Source of the DNA: JBBIJH01 sp037446075
Lineage (GTDB): Bacteria > Bacteroidota > Ignavibacteria > UBA10030 > JAHEZR01
Length of the DNA stretch: 32,503 nucleotides
NCBI GenBank assembly: GCA_037446075.1
Contig: JBBIJH010000012.1
Span: 1-32,503 of the forward strand
Reading direction: 5' to 3'
Of this stretch, positions 16,856-25,374 are shown piece after piece. A model generated the notes under the pieces. It made no database searches and was not told the DNA's origin. It saw only the letters and a program-made list of their open reading frames with translations. Both the position numbers and the translations under genes were made by a program. The stretch's first letter is position 1, and each line of letters begins with the position of its first letter.

Positions 16856-18082
16856 TCAGCTTCGGTAGCTGGCGTTGATTGTTATGTAATCTCTTGTCAG
16901 ATCGCAGGTCCAGAAAGTGGCGGACTCAGATCCCAAGTTAAGATCGACGACGATACTCACATATTCATTCGAGAGGGCGTTTCGGCCTGCCTGCTCGGAA
17001 AATTTGACGGTAAAGTTCTTCCCGAGAATTGGGACGTGATCAAAAGAGATCTCCACCTCTTCTGGCCTGAAATCGATCCCGGAATAACCCAGGGCAGCGA
17101 CGATTCTTCCCCAATTTGCGTCTGCACCGTGGATGGCCGTTTTCACAAGGTTAGAGTTTGCAACTGCTCTTGCTGCGTCCACGGCATCTGTCCGGCTTCG
17201 CGCGCCCTTGACAGTTACCTCGATGAGCTTGGTGGCGCCTTCACCGTCCCGCGCGATCATTTTTGCTAGACTTATCAACACGTGCTCCAGAGCGGCATAG
17301 AATTTCTGGTAGTTTGGACTTTTTCTAGTTATCGGGACGTTCTTAGCGAAGCCATTTGCCAGGAGAACGACCATATCGTTCGTGCTCGTGTCTCCGTCCA
17401 CCGTAATCCGGTTGAATGAGTTTTCTACCGCGTCTTTCAATGCTGTCTGCAATAAAGAAGAGGAAATTGCAGCATCTGTAGTTACAAACGCGAGCATTGT
17501 AGCCATTTTCGGCGCGATCATCCCCGAGCCTTTGGCCATAGCGCCAAGTGTGACGGTTCTGCGGTCAAGTTTAAGACGTACGGCGTATTCTTTTGGGAAT
17601 GTATCCGTTGTCATGATTGCCTCGGCGGCATCGGCGTGGCCGGACCGGGTGAGTTTGCTTGCCGCGACACGAATCCCCCAGCCGACCTTCTGCATCGGGA
17701 GGGGTTTTCCAATGACGCCAGTTGATGAAACAAGGACGTGAGCGGGCGGTACATTCAACGCCTTCGCAGTCTGATTGACCATCATCCAGGCATCGTGTAG
17801 TCCCCGCTTGCCGGTGCAGGCGTTCGCATTTCCACTATTTACGACAATGGCGGAACACGAACGTGTCCGCTTCAGTTGCTCCTGATTAACGACAAGAGGC
17901 GCAGCGATGATGCGGTTCGTCGTAAACACCGCTGCAACATTCGCCGGTGTTTGAGAGACAAGAAGTGATAGATCCTTCTTCGACTTCTTGATGCCGCAGT
18001 GGATGCCTGCAGCGACGAATCCTGCCGCTGCGCATGGGCCTCCTTCAACAACATGGAATCGCGATTCGTGGTTTTTGTTCAA
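16856..18082 (-). CDS. argJ: bifunctional glutamate N-acetyltransferase / ornithine acetyltransferase
   Basis: A 408-residue Ntn-type enzyme that moves the acetyl group from acetylornithine to glutamate, closing the cyclic arginine pathway. The self-cleavage and nucleophile site KGSGMIAPKMATML is at residues 184-197, with the cut expected between Ala194 and Thr195. LVSSTGVIGKPLP and the C-terminal DLTRDYITINASYRS are also typical. Start TTG (18080-18082) is supported by AGGAAGGA 8 bases upstream (complement of 18091-18098) and overlaps the argC stop as TTGA, which indicates translational coupling. Whether it can also use acetyl-CoA is not clear from sequence. Confidence 0.96.
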   Translation of the reverse strand: MNKNHESRFHVVEGGPCAAAGFVAAGIHCGIKKSKKDLSLLVSQTPANVAAVFTTNRIIAAPLVVNQEQLKRTRSCSAIVVNSGNANACTGKRGLHDAWMMVNQTAKALNVPPAHVLVSSTGVIGKPLPMQKVGWGIRVAASKLTRSGHADAAEAIMTTDTFPKEYAVRLKLDRRTVTLGAMAKGSGMIAPKMATMLAFVTTDAAISSSLLQTALKDAVENSFNRITVDGDTSTNDMVVLLANGFAKNVPITRKSPNYQKFYAALEHVLISLAKMIARDGEGATKLIEVTVKGARSRTDAVDAARAVANSNLVKTAIHGADANWGRIVAALGYSGIDFRPEEVEISFDHVPILGKNFTVKFSEQAGRNALSNEYVSIVVDLNLGSESATFWTCDLTRDYITINASYRS

Positions 18083-19098
18083 AACGTCAATCCTTCCTGT
18101 TCCGGGAATCCAAACATGATGTTCATATTTTGAACAGCCTGTCCGGCAGCTCCTTTCACAAGATTATCTATGGCCGAGATCACGATAAGGCGGTTGTTGT
18201 CCCTATCAATCCTTACGACTATATCACAGTAGTTTGTTCCAATCACGTTTTTGATTTCAGGGATGCCATTTCGGAGGACCCGCACAAAAGGGCCTTCTCG
18301 GTAATAAGATTCGTATACGGCCCGGACATCGTCTTCGCTGGAGCGAGCAAGAAGCTCAGCACACGTGGTGGTGTAGATCCCACGGTTGATCGGAACCAAG
18401 TGCGGGACGAAGGTGAGGTTCACCTCCTCTCCAGTGAGTTTGGCCAGTGCCGCTTTGATTTCTGGGATATGTTGGTGAACGCCGACTTTATAGGCCCGTA
18501 CACTTTCATTCACTTCTACGAAGGAGATTTCGAGTGAAGCGTTCCTTCCGGCGCCGGAGACCCCAGAGAGCGAGTTGATCACGATTCCATCGGGTGCGAC
18601 GAACTTATGAGCTAATGCAGGAGCCAAGCTGAGTATCGCGCTCGTCGGGTAACAACCCGGATTTGCCACCAGTTGTGCTTTCGAGATGTCGTTCTTATTA
18701 AGTTCCGGCAGCCCATAAGTGCTCGCTTGCAAGTATTCTCGCGCCGTATGTTCTCGCTTATAGAACTTTTCGTAGAGAAAAGGTTCCTTCAGCCGAAAGT
18801 CCCCACCAAGGTCGATTACACGCTTCCCTCGATCGATGATCGATGGTACTAAGTTCATTGCCTCACCGCTTGGGAGTGCGATAAAGACAACATCAATCCC
18901 ATCGAGAGAGTCGGGAGTGTATGTCTCGAAACTCAATTCTGTTTGCTTGAGAAAAAGCGGATACACCTCATCGACTCTCTTGCCTGCCGAGCTATTGGCA
19001 AAGGCTTTCGCTACAGTTACGCTTCGATGACGATTGAGAATCCGAAGCAGCTCTGCCCCGGAGTAACCCGAAGCTCCAATGATGCCAACACGAGTCAT
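18079..19098 (-). CDS. argC: N-acetyl-gamma-glutamyl-phosphate reductase
   Basis: A 339-residue NADPH-dependent reductase, first gene of the arginine operon. GIIGASGYSGAEL at residues 5-17 is the nucleotide-binding loop; the catalytic Cys149 is in NPGCYPT; HQHIPEI near residue 220 holds the active-site His. It reduces acetylglutamyl phosphate to the semialdehyde. Start ATG (19096-19098) has AAGGAG rather far upstream (about 13 bases). Its stop overlaps the argJ start. Confidence 0.97.
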   Translation of the reverse strand: MTRVGIIGASGYSGAELLRILNRHRSVTVAKAFANSSAGKRVDEVYPLFLKQTELSFETYTPDSLDGIDVVFIALPSGEAMNLVPSIIDRGKRVIDLGGDFRLKEPFLYEKFYKREHTAREYLQASTYGLPELNKNDISKAQLVANPGCYPTSAILSLAPALAHKFVAPDGIVINSLSGVSGAGRNASLEISFVEVNESVRAYKVGVHQHIPEIKAALAKLTGEEVNLTFVPHLVPINRGIYTTTCAELLARSSEDDVRAVYESYYREGPFVRVLRNGIPEIKNVIGTNYCDIVVRIDRDNNRLIVISAIDNLVKGAAGQAVQNMNIMFGFPEQEGLTF

Positions 19099-19129
19099 TT
19101 GATCGTACAGGCTCCTTGAATTCGCTTGG

Positions 19130-19163
19130 CATGAATATAAGAAGCAAGGAATAAATATGCAAG
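19130..19163 (-). promoter_or_regulatory. argC operon promoter with overlapping ARG-box-like sites
   Basis: On the - strand, TTGCAT (complement of 19157-19162) and TATATT (complement of 19134-19139) are 17 bases apart, placing transcription start near 19127. Two ARG-box-like sites overlap this promoter. The site at 19146-19163 (AAGGAATAAATATGCAAG) matches the Bacillus AhrC consensus CATGAATAAAAATKCAAK at 15 of 18 positions by my count. The other, from 19130, begins with a perfect CATGAATA half-site. An operator here would let ArgR block the promoter directly. Confidence 0.6.
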
Positions 19164-19300
19164 CAATTTCTCGTTTTCTTCTCTTCCGCGCTGCAATCGA
19201 TGCAATTTTATTAACTTGCTTGAATAAGGGGAAAATTCTCCATAGGTTAGCTCTGGACGCCCCATGACCGGGGGCCCAGATAAAGCCGACAGGTGCTCAC

Positions 19301-20395
19301 TTGGGGTTCTCCTGCGGAATCATAGGCTTACCGAACGTTGGCAAGTCGACACTCTTCAACGCTCTGGCCTCAGCTCACGCCCCGGTAGCGAATTTTCCCT
19401 TTACGACGATTGACAGGAACGTCGGCATTGCTACTGTTCCAGATGAACGACTGGACAAACTGGCGACCATCTTCCGACCGCCGAAGGTTGTTCCCACTAC
19501 AATTGAATTCGTGGATATTGCAGGACTCGTAAAAGGGGCGAGTAAGGGTGAAGGGCTGGGGAATCAGTTCCTGGGGCATATCAGAGAGGTAGATGCGATT
19601 GCACACGTCGTTCGTTGCTTTCAGAGCGAGAACGTTGTTCACATTTACGGCGACATCGACCCGCTGCGCGACATCGACGTCGTGGAGGCAGAGTTAGTCA
19701 TAAAGGATCTCGAGACGGTAGAGAAGCGCATGCACGAAGTTGAGAAGCATGCAAAGAGTGGGGAGAAGAAATATCAGACCGAACTCGAGCTTTATTCAAA
19801 AGTAAAAAAACTTCTCTCAGAAGGTCATCTCCTTCGGGACTTCCACGCAAGAGAAGAAGAAGCCCCGATCCTTACGGAGCTACACCTGCTGACAAATAAA
19901 CCCCTCATGTATGTCGCCAACGTTGATGAGAGCGGGTTCTCGCCGGATAATGAGCGGCTGAAAAAGCTAACGGAGCGGGCTGAGAAGATGAGGGTTCCAG
20001 TGGTGGCCGTATGTGCTGAACTTGAGGCCGAACTTGTCGAGCTCAATCCAGAGGATCGGTCTGCATTTATGAAAGATCTGGGTATTGAAGAGCTCGGGCT
20101 CTCGAAGGTAGTGCGCGAGGGCTACAGGTTGCTCGATTTGATCACTTTCTTTACTCACAATGAAAAGGAGCTTCATGCCTGGACGATCAAGCACGGGTCG
20201 AAAGCACCGCAAGCAGCGGGGAAGGTTCACTCGGACTTCGAGCGAGGGTTTATACGCGCGGAGGTGATGAAGTATAGCGACCTTATACGGGAGGGTTCGG
20301 AACATGTACTGAAGGAAAAGGGATTACTAGCGGTGCACGGCCACGACTACGTTGTAGAGGATGGCGACGTGGTCTACTTCCGGTTCCATGTTTAA
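19301..20395 (+). CDS. ychF: ribosome-binding ATPase YchF (Obg/OLA1 family)
   Basis: A 364-residue P-loop protein of normal length. MGFSCGIIGLPNVGKSTLFN is the classic start, which fixes the TTG at 19301 as the start codon. DIAGLVKGASKGEGLGNQFL is the G3/switch region, and NVDE at about 206 replaces NKxD, in keeping with its ATP preference. A coiled region follows at about 140-180, and the C-terminal TGS domain (LITFFTHNEKELHAWTI onward) ends DGDVVYFRFHV. It is a ribosome-associated ATPase linked to stress responses. It is divergent from argC and ends 28 bases before the convergent DUF59 gene. Confidence 0.97.
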   Translation: MGFSCGIIGLPNVGKSTLFNALASAHAPVANFPFTTIDRNVGIATVPDERLDKLATIFRPPKVVPTTIEFVDIAGLVKGASKGEGLGNQFLGHIREVDAIAHVVRCFQSENVVHIYGDIDPLRDIDVVEAELVIKDLETVEKRMHEVEKHAKSGEKKYQTELELYSKVKKLLSEGHLLRDFHAREEEAPILTELHLLTNKPLMYVANVDESGFSPDNERLKKLTERAEKMRVPVVAVCAELEAELVELNPEDRSAFMKDLGIEELGLSKVVREGYRLLDLITFFTHNEKELHAWTIKHGSKAPQAAGKVHSDFERGFIRAEVMKYSDLIREGSEHVLKEKGLLAVHGHDYVVEDGDVVYFRFHV

Positions 20396-20423
20396 GCCGC
20401 AATCCTCGAGGGGTCCGGCGCTC

Positions 20424-20729
20424 TCAGCCCTGCCAATTCAGGATTCGTTTTGCTTCTCCGGACATCATCTTCGGTTCCCACACGGGTTCCCAGACGATGC
20501 GGATCTCAGCATCCCTCACACCTGGAATTTTCAGAAGTCGTTCTCTGACATTCTTCGTGATCCAGCTATGAGCCGGGCAACCCGGCGCTGTGAGAGTCAT
20601 CCTCACCCCCACCCAATCATCAATAATTTTTATCTCATAGACGAGACCAAGGTCAACGATATTGACCGGAATCTCGGGATCATAGCACTCTTTTAGCGCG
20701 GCGTACACTTGATCTTCAGTTATGGCCAT
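20424..20729 (-). CDS. DUF59/MIP18-family protein (SufT/PaaD-like Fe-S cluster assembly factor)
   Basis: A 101-residue protein with the MIP18 core: DPEIPVNIVDLGLVYEI at residues 17-33 and the conserved Cys in TAPGCPAHSW (about residue 50). These small cytoplasmic proteins help mature Fe-S proteins. Start ATG (20727-20729) has GAGGAAA 8 bases upstream. No other suf gene is near; the gene follows the iron receptor gene on the same strand with a 102-base gap and may be read with it. Confidence 0.9.
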   Translation of the reverse strand: MAITEDQVYAALKECYDPEIPVNIVDLGLVYEIKIIDDWVGVRMTLTAPGCPAHSWITKNVRERLLKIPGVRDAEIRIVWEPVWEPKMMSGEAKRILNWQG

Positions 20730-20831
20730 GAGAATTTCCTCAAGGAGTTCACATCAAGATGTGTATGGAAGAAGATAAGGTTTTCTCTACAAGGCTGGAA
20801 GTAGCGAATTCGTATGTGCAACATCTTTGCC

Positions 20832-23258
20832 TCAGAAGACCCATCGAAGGCCGCCTTGTACAAGCCGCGGACTTCCAGGGAGGATTCCTCTCGACCGGTC
20901 CACAATGTAGACCCTATTAAAGACATTCTTCACTGTCAGGAACGCAGTCACGTGCAAAGGTGCAACAGGATACTCTGCCGATAGATTCCAGACTGTATAC
21001 GCAGGGATGATCCCTTGTCTGCCGTTCGGTGAGGGCGTGATTGTGTTAAGGTCGTCGCTGAATTGCTTACTGACATAAACGACTTCCAGCCGGCAATCCA
21101 GCGCACCGGCTCGACTGTAAGCCGCTCCTGCCGTGAGCATGTGTTTAGGGGCGTAAGTGAGCCGGTTTCCAGTGATCCTGATCGCTGGGTCTATGACGCT
21201 AAAGCGTTCCCCGCGAAACCGAGCTGTGGCGAGATAAGTATATGCAATATCGATGGTTACCCGTTGGACTAAGCCGGTAGCACCTTCAAGAGAGGATCCT
21301 TCTCGGGGAGTTACTCCGATTGTGGATTTCAGTTCTAGACCTTGGTGTAAAGTGCTCCCGGCATTTGTCATTACCGTTCCGCTGCCCCCAGCGAGGGAGG
21401 AGGGGATAATCTGGTTTTCAAAATCCAAGCGGAAGAAGGTAACGTCGGCGTGGACAAAGTTAGAGGCCCTTGCTCTGACGCCAAGCTCAAAGTTCCAGCT
21501 TTTCTCCGCGTCGAGATCCGTACTTGAACCGTCTGTATTCGAGATGACATCTTCCACTCGGGGTGGAGCGAAGCCCCGATGGATTCCGGCGAACACAGTA
21601 ACGTGAGAGGCATGATTGAGAGTCGCCCCAAATCCCGGAATGACTGTTCCCAGGTGCATTCTCCCTGTTGCCCCGTTGAGATTATTTGTGCGTTGATAAT
21701 TGATTTCCTCGATCCGAATCCCCGTTGAGATCGTTCCCACCTCGCCGAGTAAGAATCGGTTCTGAAGAAATGTGGAATAGGCCTGCACCTTTCGAAGATT
21801 GTCCTCGAGAAATATTCCCGTTCTCGACACGGGAGAATTTCCCATGATTTGCTTGCGGTCCTGAATCTCAAAGTGGGCGCGAAAGCCAATGTCCGTTTCG
21901 TTCTGCACACCCGAGAACGAGTGACTGAGCCGCAACCGAGGCTCGACTCCCCACACGGTGTACTCTCGATTTCGGCCATCGTTTCTTGTTGGATTCAAAA
22001 GGGTTCTCGAACCAGGCGTGTTTGCCGGGGGAGTCGAATTAGTTCCGCCATTATTGCCTTGCCTCCACCAATCTCGCTTGATGAAGTATCCGTAGAGGTT
22101 GGTTGACAGCAGCATCCTGCCCCCATAGAGCTCCTGATCATGGATCAAATGAGTTCCATATCGCCGAAAGTAGAACCAGTCATCTTTGAAAGGGTTCTGG
22201 TAGGGGTTCTCCTCATATTCGACCTGTGTAAGGCCGGGGTAGGTGACATTTGATCGTTCATCGTAGAGATTCAGTTTGACGGTGAGAGATGAGGTAGTGC
22301 TTACATTCAGAATGAATTTGCTGTTCAGATCCTGGATAGTGCTGGAGCTATTCTCCCTCGCGAGTCGCCCTTGTTTGCGGCTATAATCGAGAAGATAGCC
22401 AACGTTTTGCCAGCGGCCGCCGTAATTCAGTTGTCCGAAAAGATAGTCTCGATTCCCCGCAACGAGGTTCAATGTTCCAGTCGGAACGGCTGGGGGAAGG
22501 GGAGTCAGGTAGTTGATGACTCCACCTATGGTTTGTGGTCCAAAGAGAATTTGGCCACTGCCCTTGAGGACTTCGATTCGATCGAAACGATGGACCGGCG
22601 GATGATAATATGAAGCGGGGTCTCCATACGGGGCAAGTGCAAAGGGGACACCGTCTTCGAGGAGCAAGACCTTAGTGCTTCGTGTTGGGAACAAGCCTCG
22701 AATCCCAATATTCGGCCTGATCCCAAAGCCTTCCTCATCTCGAACAAGAATCCCCGGGACCTTTCTCAAAACTTCGTTCACGGTCAACGGATGGGTCCTC
22801 AAGAGAAGATCACTGGAGACTAGCATCCCCGACCCAGGAATTTTAAGGAAGGCTTCCGGAACAGAGCCAATAATCTCGACGTCGGGAAACTCTATTGGAA
22901 TTGATTCTAGGTGGAACACGGCCTCGACTTTCGCGCCCGGCTCAAGAACAATTTGCTTCGAGAGCGGTCTGTAGCCAAGCATGCTTACTTTGACTTCATA
23001 ATGGCCCGGGGGGACATCTTCTATCCGAAATGAGCCATCGTGCCGGGTGGTGGTACCGAAGCGTGTTCCAGCCAGAAACACAACGGAGCCGGACAATGGC
23101 TCATTCGTTCTCACCGAAACAACTTTCCCTAGGAATCTCGCTGTCGGAGAGGACTGAGTACTCTGAGCTTGTAGGAATGAGGGCGGAACGCAAGCTATCA
23201 GGACGAAGGGTAAGAGCATAATAAAACGAACCTTTCTAGATCTCCCATCAACACTCAT
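20832..23258 (-). CDS. TonB-dependent outer-membrane receptor, FecA-like
   Basis: About 808 residues from ATG 23258; this start gives a signal peptide (RKVRFIMLLPFVLIA.. to LQAQ), whereas the longer frame from 23375 adds 39 non-signal residues. After the signal comes a CarboxypepD_reg-like beta domain (GKVVSVRTNEPLSGSVVFL.. GYRPLS), then a plug domain (TVNEVLRKVPGILVRDEEGF.. RGLFPTRSTKVLLLEDGVP.. RIEVLKGSGQILFGP.. GGVINY), then a beta-barrel ending in a C-terminal Phe. The plug resembles Fe(III)-dicitrate receptors. It imports a metal chelate across the outer membrane using TonB. It lies last in the Fur-family regulator, FTR1, receptor operon, which supports iron as cargo. Confidence 0.93.
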   Translation of the reverse strand: MSVDGRSRKVRFIMLLPFVLIACVPPSFLQAQSTQSSPTARFLGKVVSVRTNEPLSGSVVFLAGTRFGTTTRHDGSFRIEDVPPGHYEVKVSMLGYRPLSKQIVLEPGAKVEAVFHLESIPIEFPDVEIIGSVPEAFLKIPGSGMLVSSDLLLRTHPLTVNEVLRKVPGILVRDEEGFGIRPNIGIRGLFPTRSTKVLLLEDGVPFALAPYGDPASYYHPPVHRFDRIEVLKGSGQILFGPQTIGGVINYLTPLPPAVPTGTLNLVAGNRDYLFGQLNYGGRWQNVGYLLDYSRKQGRLARENSSSTIQDLNSKFILNVSTTSSLTVKLNLYDERSNVTYPGLTQVEYEENPYQNPFKDDWFYFRRYGTHLIHDQELYGGRMLLSTNLYGYFIKRDWWRQGNNGGTNSTPPANTPGSRTLLNPTRNDGRNREYTVWGVEPRLRLSHSFSGVQNETDIGFRAHFEIQDRKQIMGNSPVSRTGIFLEDNLRKVQAYSTFLQNRFLLGEVGTISTGIRIEEINYQRTNNLNGATGRMHLGTVIPGFGATLNHASHVTVFAGIHRGFAPPRVEDVISNTDGSSTDLDAEKSWNFELGVRARASNFVHADVTFFRLDFENQIIPSSLAGGSGTVMTNAGSTLHQGLELKSTIGVTPREGSSLEGATGLVQRVTIDIAYTYLATARFRGERFSVIDPAIRITGNRLTYAPKHMLTAGAAYSRAGALDCRLEVVYVSKQFSDDLNTITPSPNGRQGIIPAYTVWNLSAEYPVAPLHVTAFLTVKNVFNRVYIVDRSRGILPGSPRLVQGGLRWVF

Positions 23259-23392
23259 CAAAGATTCTTGTACGAAGGGTGTGTTCTTCGGGAATGAGAA
23301 CCTTAGAAGTTGCTTCTGAGTCCAGCCTTTGATGGCGTCGTGAAGAGCCGGATGACTTTCAGTCTTACAGGCCATGGCCTACGCCTGACCAG

Positions 23393-24673
23393 CTATTGAG
23401 AATTATAGTCGAAATACTTACGTTGTGCCTGCAGGCTTTCCTTACTGATCCAGATCTCACCGTTCTTGATCCGGGAGGGGAGATAGATCGGGGCACAGCC
23501 GTTGCCCTCCATTGAGCCACTGATGTTCTCGTCAACATCTTCTCCGACATAGGACGGCCGAAGGAAACTGGTGGCGTGAGGAGCATCACATTTCGAGCAA
23601 ACAAGATCGTTTCCGGACAAATAATATCGACCGTAGTCATAACAAGCTCGACATGCATCAAATGCAGTCGCCAATTTCATCCCTGTGCGGACGACAAAGA
23701 AACGGATCTCCACGTTGTCGTTTTTCCAAACGAAGCGGTGGAGATTGCCATCGTCGACGGAGTCCACGGGGATGTGGACAAAAGTATCGTTTATTTCGAC
23801 GTACTTCACCGTCGTAAGGTCTTTTTCATTCCGCCGCGTGAAAATCATGTTGAAGCCCAAGAAAAACACGACAGAGATAACGGCCAGTCCCGTTGTTATT
23901 TGAAATCTCCGGTATCGAAGTGAAGGTGGCATGGTCTTCGTGCGACGGTTTGGGATGATTAGCATAAGCGCTGGTATGGAAAGGATCGCGAGAAGGAACA
24001 ACAGATTGTACCTGACGATCGGCCCAATAAGACCCATCAGCGCAGGGCTTGAAGGAAGAACCCCGAACTCTATAAACTCGTGGACAGCACTCACGAAGAG
24101 CTGGGCAACGAAGATAAGCAGGACGATCGCCGTTACCTTCATGAACCTGGCGATGTCGACTCGGATGCTGCCTTTGAAAAGGAGCATTCCAATGGTTATA
24201 GCTCCGAAGAGTCCAAAGGTGGAACCGACGAGGATTTTCCAACCATCTCGAGTCAGCGCTACGGCTTGGAGGAAGACAGCGGTCTCAATTCCTTCGCGGA
24301 CAACCATAAGAAAGGAGAACGAGAACAATCCAAGGTGCATTCTCCAGGAAGATTCTTTTGATTTTATGGAATCGACTTCTGACTCTATGGCCTGCTTCAT
24401 CCTCTTCCCATTTTTCCACATCCAGATCACCATTGTCGCGACAAAAATGGCCGCACCGAGCAGGAGGTACCCTTCCAGAAACTCGTGGTCGATTGCCAAT
24501 TTTCTGAGTACGATCGCTGCAACGATACTGGTGACTACCGCTGCCGCCATTCCCCAGTAGGTTGTGGGGATGAGTGAAGCGAGACGGATCTTCCGGAGGT
24601 AAACGAGCGTAAGCCCGATGATCAGCGCAACTTCAGTGCCCTCGCGAAGGAGGATGATAAAGGATTCGAGCAT
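23393..24673 (-). CDS. FTR1-family iron permease fused to a DUF2318-like domain
   Basis: A 426-residue inner-membrane protein. The two REGxE motifs that define FTR1/EfeU permeases are REGTE (residues 10-14) and REGIE (126-130), in hydrophobic helices; about seven to eight membrane segments are visible up to residue 280. After the last one comes a domain of about 145 residues resembling DUF2318, with two CxxC pairs (Cys341/344 in DACRACYDYG and Cys359/362 in CSKC) that could hold a cluster or metal. FTR1 takes up iron; the extra domain may handle redox or loading, which is inference. It lies between the Fur-family gene (45-base gap) and the receptor gene. Confidence 0.92.
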   Translation of the reverse strand: MLESFIILLREGTEVALIIGLTLVYLRKIRLASLIPTTYWGMAAAVVTSIVAAIVLRKLAIDHEFLEGYLLLGAAIFVATMVIWMWKNGKRMKQAIESEVDSIKSKESSWRMHLGLFSFSFLMVVREGIETAVFLQAVALTRDGWKILVGSTFGLFGAITIGMLLFKGSIRVDIARFMKVTAIVLLIFVAQLFVSAVHEFIEFGVLPSSPALMGLIGPIVRYNLLFLLAILSIPALMLIIPNRRTKTMPPSLRYRRFQITTGLAVISVVFFLGFNMIFTRRNEKDLTTVKYVEINDTFVHIPVDSVDDGNLHRFVWKNDNVEIRFFVVRTGMKLATAFDACRACYDYGRYYLSGNDLVCSKCDAPHATSFLRPSYVGEDVDENISGSMEGNGCAPIYLPSRIKNGEIWISKESLQAQRKYFDYNSQ

Positions 24674-24718
24674 GGTCAGTCAGGATTGTAAGGGGCGTTG
24701 TTTAAGCCGCGAGAAGAT

Positions 24719-25168
24719 CTAGCTCGCCCCCGAACGGTCCCGGCATTTTGCACAAAGTCCAAAGATCTGGAAGGTAGCGCTCTGCGGCTTGAAGTTCTTC
24801 TCTCGGCAAATCTCGGATTGGACCAGAGCAATTTTGTCGTTCACAAACTCAGTGATTTCTCCACAATTCAGACAAATGAGGTGATCATGGTGAGGCCTGC
24901 CAAAGACTTTTTCAAACCTGGAGTGGTTCTCGGCAAAGCGGTACTTGGAGATAAACCCGCACTTGAGAAGCAGATCGAGAGTGTTGTAAACTGTGGCGCG
25001 CGAGACCTTGTGCCCATGAGCTTTCATCTTCAGGAAAAGTTCGTCTGCATCGAAATGTCCTCGACTGCCCAGCACTGCGTCAAGGACCACAAACCTCTCC
25101 GGCGTTACTCGGTGTCCGCGAGCTTTCAGGAAGTTACGGAAGGTCTCTTTCGCCGTGTCGGTGGCCAA
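24719..25168 (-). CDS. Fur-family metal-dependent regulator
   Basis: A 149-residue regulator. The winged-helix part has RVTPERFVVLDAVL and VSRATVYNTLDLL (about residues 20-68). The metal part has HHDH at 93-96 and two structural zinc pairs, Cys99/102 (CLNC) and Cys139/142 (CAKC). With iron bound, Fur represses uptake genes. The family also includes PerR and Zur, and sequence alone does not settle which this is, but the operon with FTR1 and a FecA-like receptor favours iron. The start is TTG 25168; an in-frame stop lies two codons upstream, there is no Shine-Dalgarno, and the predicted leader is only about 19 bases. Confidence 0.92.
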   Translation of the reverse strand: MATDTAKETFRNFLKARGHRVTPERFVVLDAVLGSRGHFDADELFLKMKAHGHKVSRATVYNTLDLLLKCGFISKYRFAENHSRFEKVFGRPHHDHLICLNCGEITEFVNDKIALVQSEICREKNFKPQSATFQIFGLCAKCRDRSGAS

Positions 25169-25175
25169 GGCTTAT

Positions 25176-25190
25176 CTAGATTGAGTCTAA
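25176..25190. promoter_or_regulatory. 7-1-7 inverted repeat, possible Fur/PerR box
   Basis: CTAGATT, G, AGTCTAA: the two 7-base arms match at five of seven positions as an inverted repeat. This is the layout of Fur-family operators. It overlaps the expected start of transcription of the Fur-family gene, so self-regulation of the iron operon is likely if the box is real. Confidence 0.5.
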
Positions 25191-25193
25191 ATA

Positions 25194-25222
25194 AAAATAA
25201 CAAACTCTTCGAAGAATGTCAA
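25194..25222 (-). promoter_or_regulatory. promoter of the Fur-family / FTR1 / receptor operon
   Basis: On the - strand, a perfect TTGACA (complement of 25217-25222) and TATTTT (complement of 25194-25199) are 17 bases apart. The predicted start of transcription near 25187 falls inside the inverted repeat at 25176-25190. Confidence 0.62.
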
Positions 25223-25374
25223 GCCATTTCTTGTGAGGATAAGACCTCACTGCTTTTCGGAATTTCTCCCTTTGTGGGTACTCTAACTAGGGGGCTGGAG
25301 GGACCCTCTTCTATCCCCTTGATTTCTGCCGTCACTCCTATCCATCAATCCAAGTTCTGAAGAAAGGAAAGCAT

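Noticed and set aside
23259..23375. A 39-residue N-terminal extension of the TonB-dependent receptor
   Set aside because: The extension is not signal-like and would bury the signal peptide that starts at 23258.
25233..25250. GTGAGG / CCTCAC hairpin between the Fur-family gene and the SDR gene
   Set aside because: Only six base pairs and no T-run or known motif; not enough to call a regulatory element.
24698..25360. A 220-codon open frame on the + strand
   Set aside because: It is antisense to the Fur-family gene, and it runs through that gene's promoter and operator.
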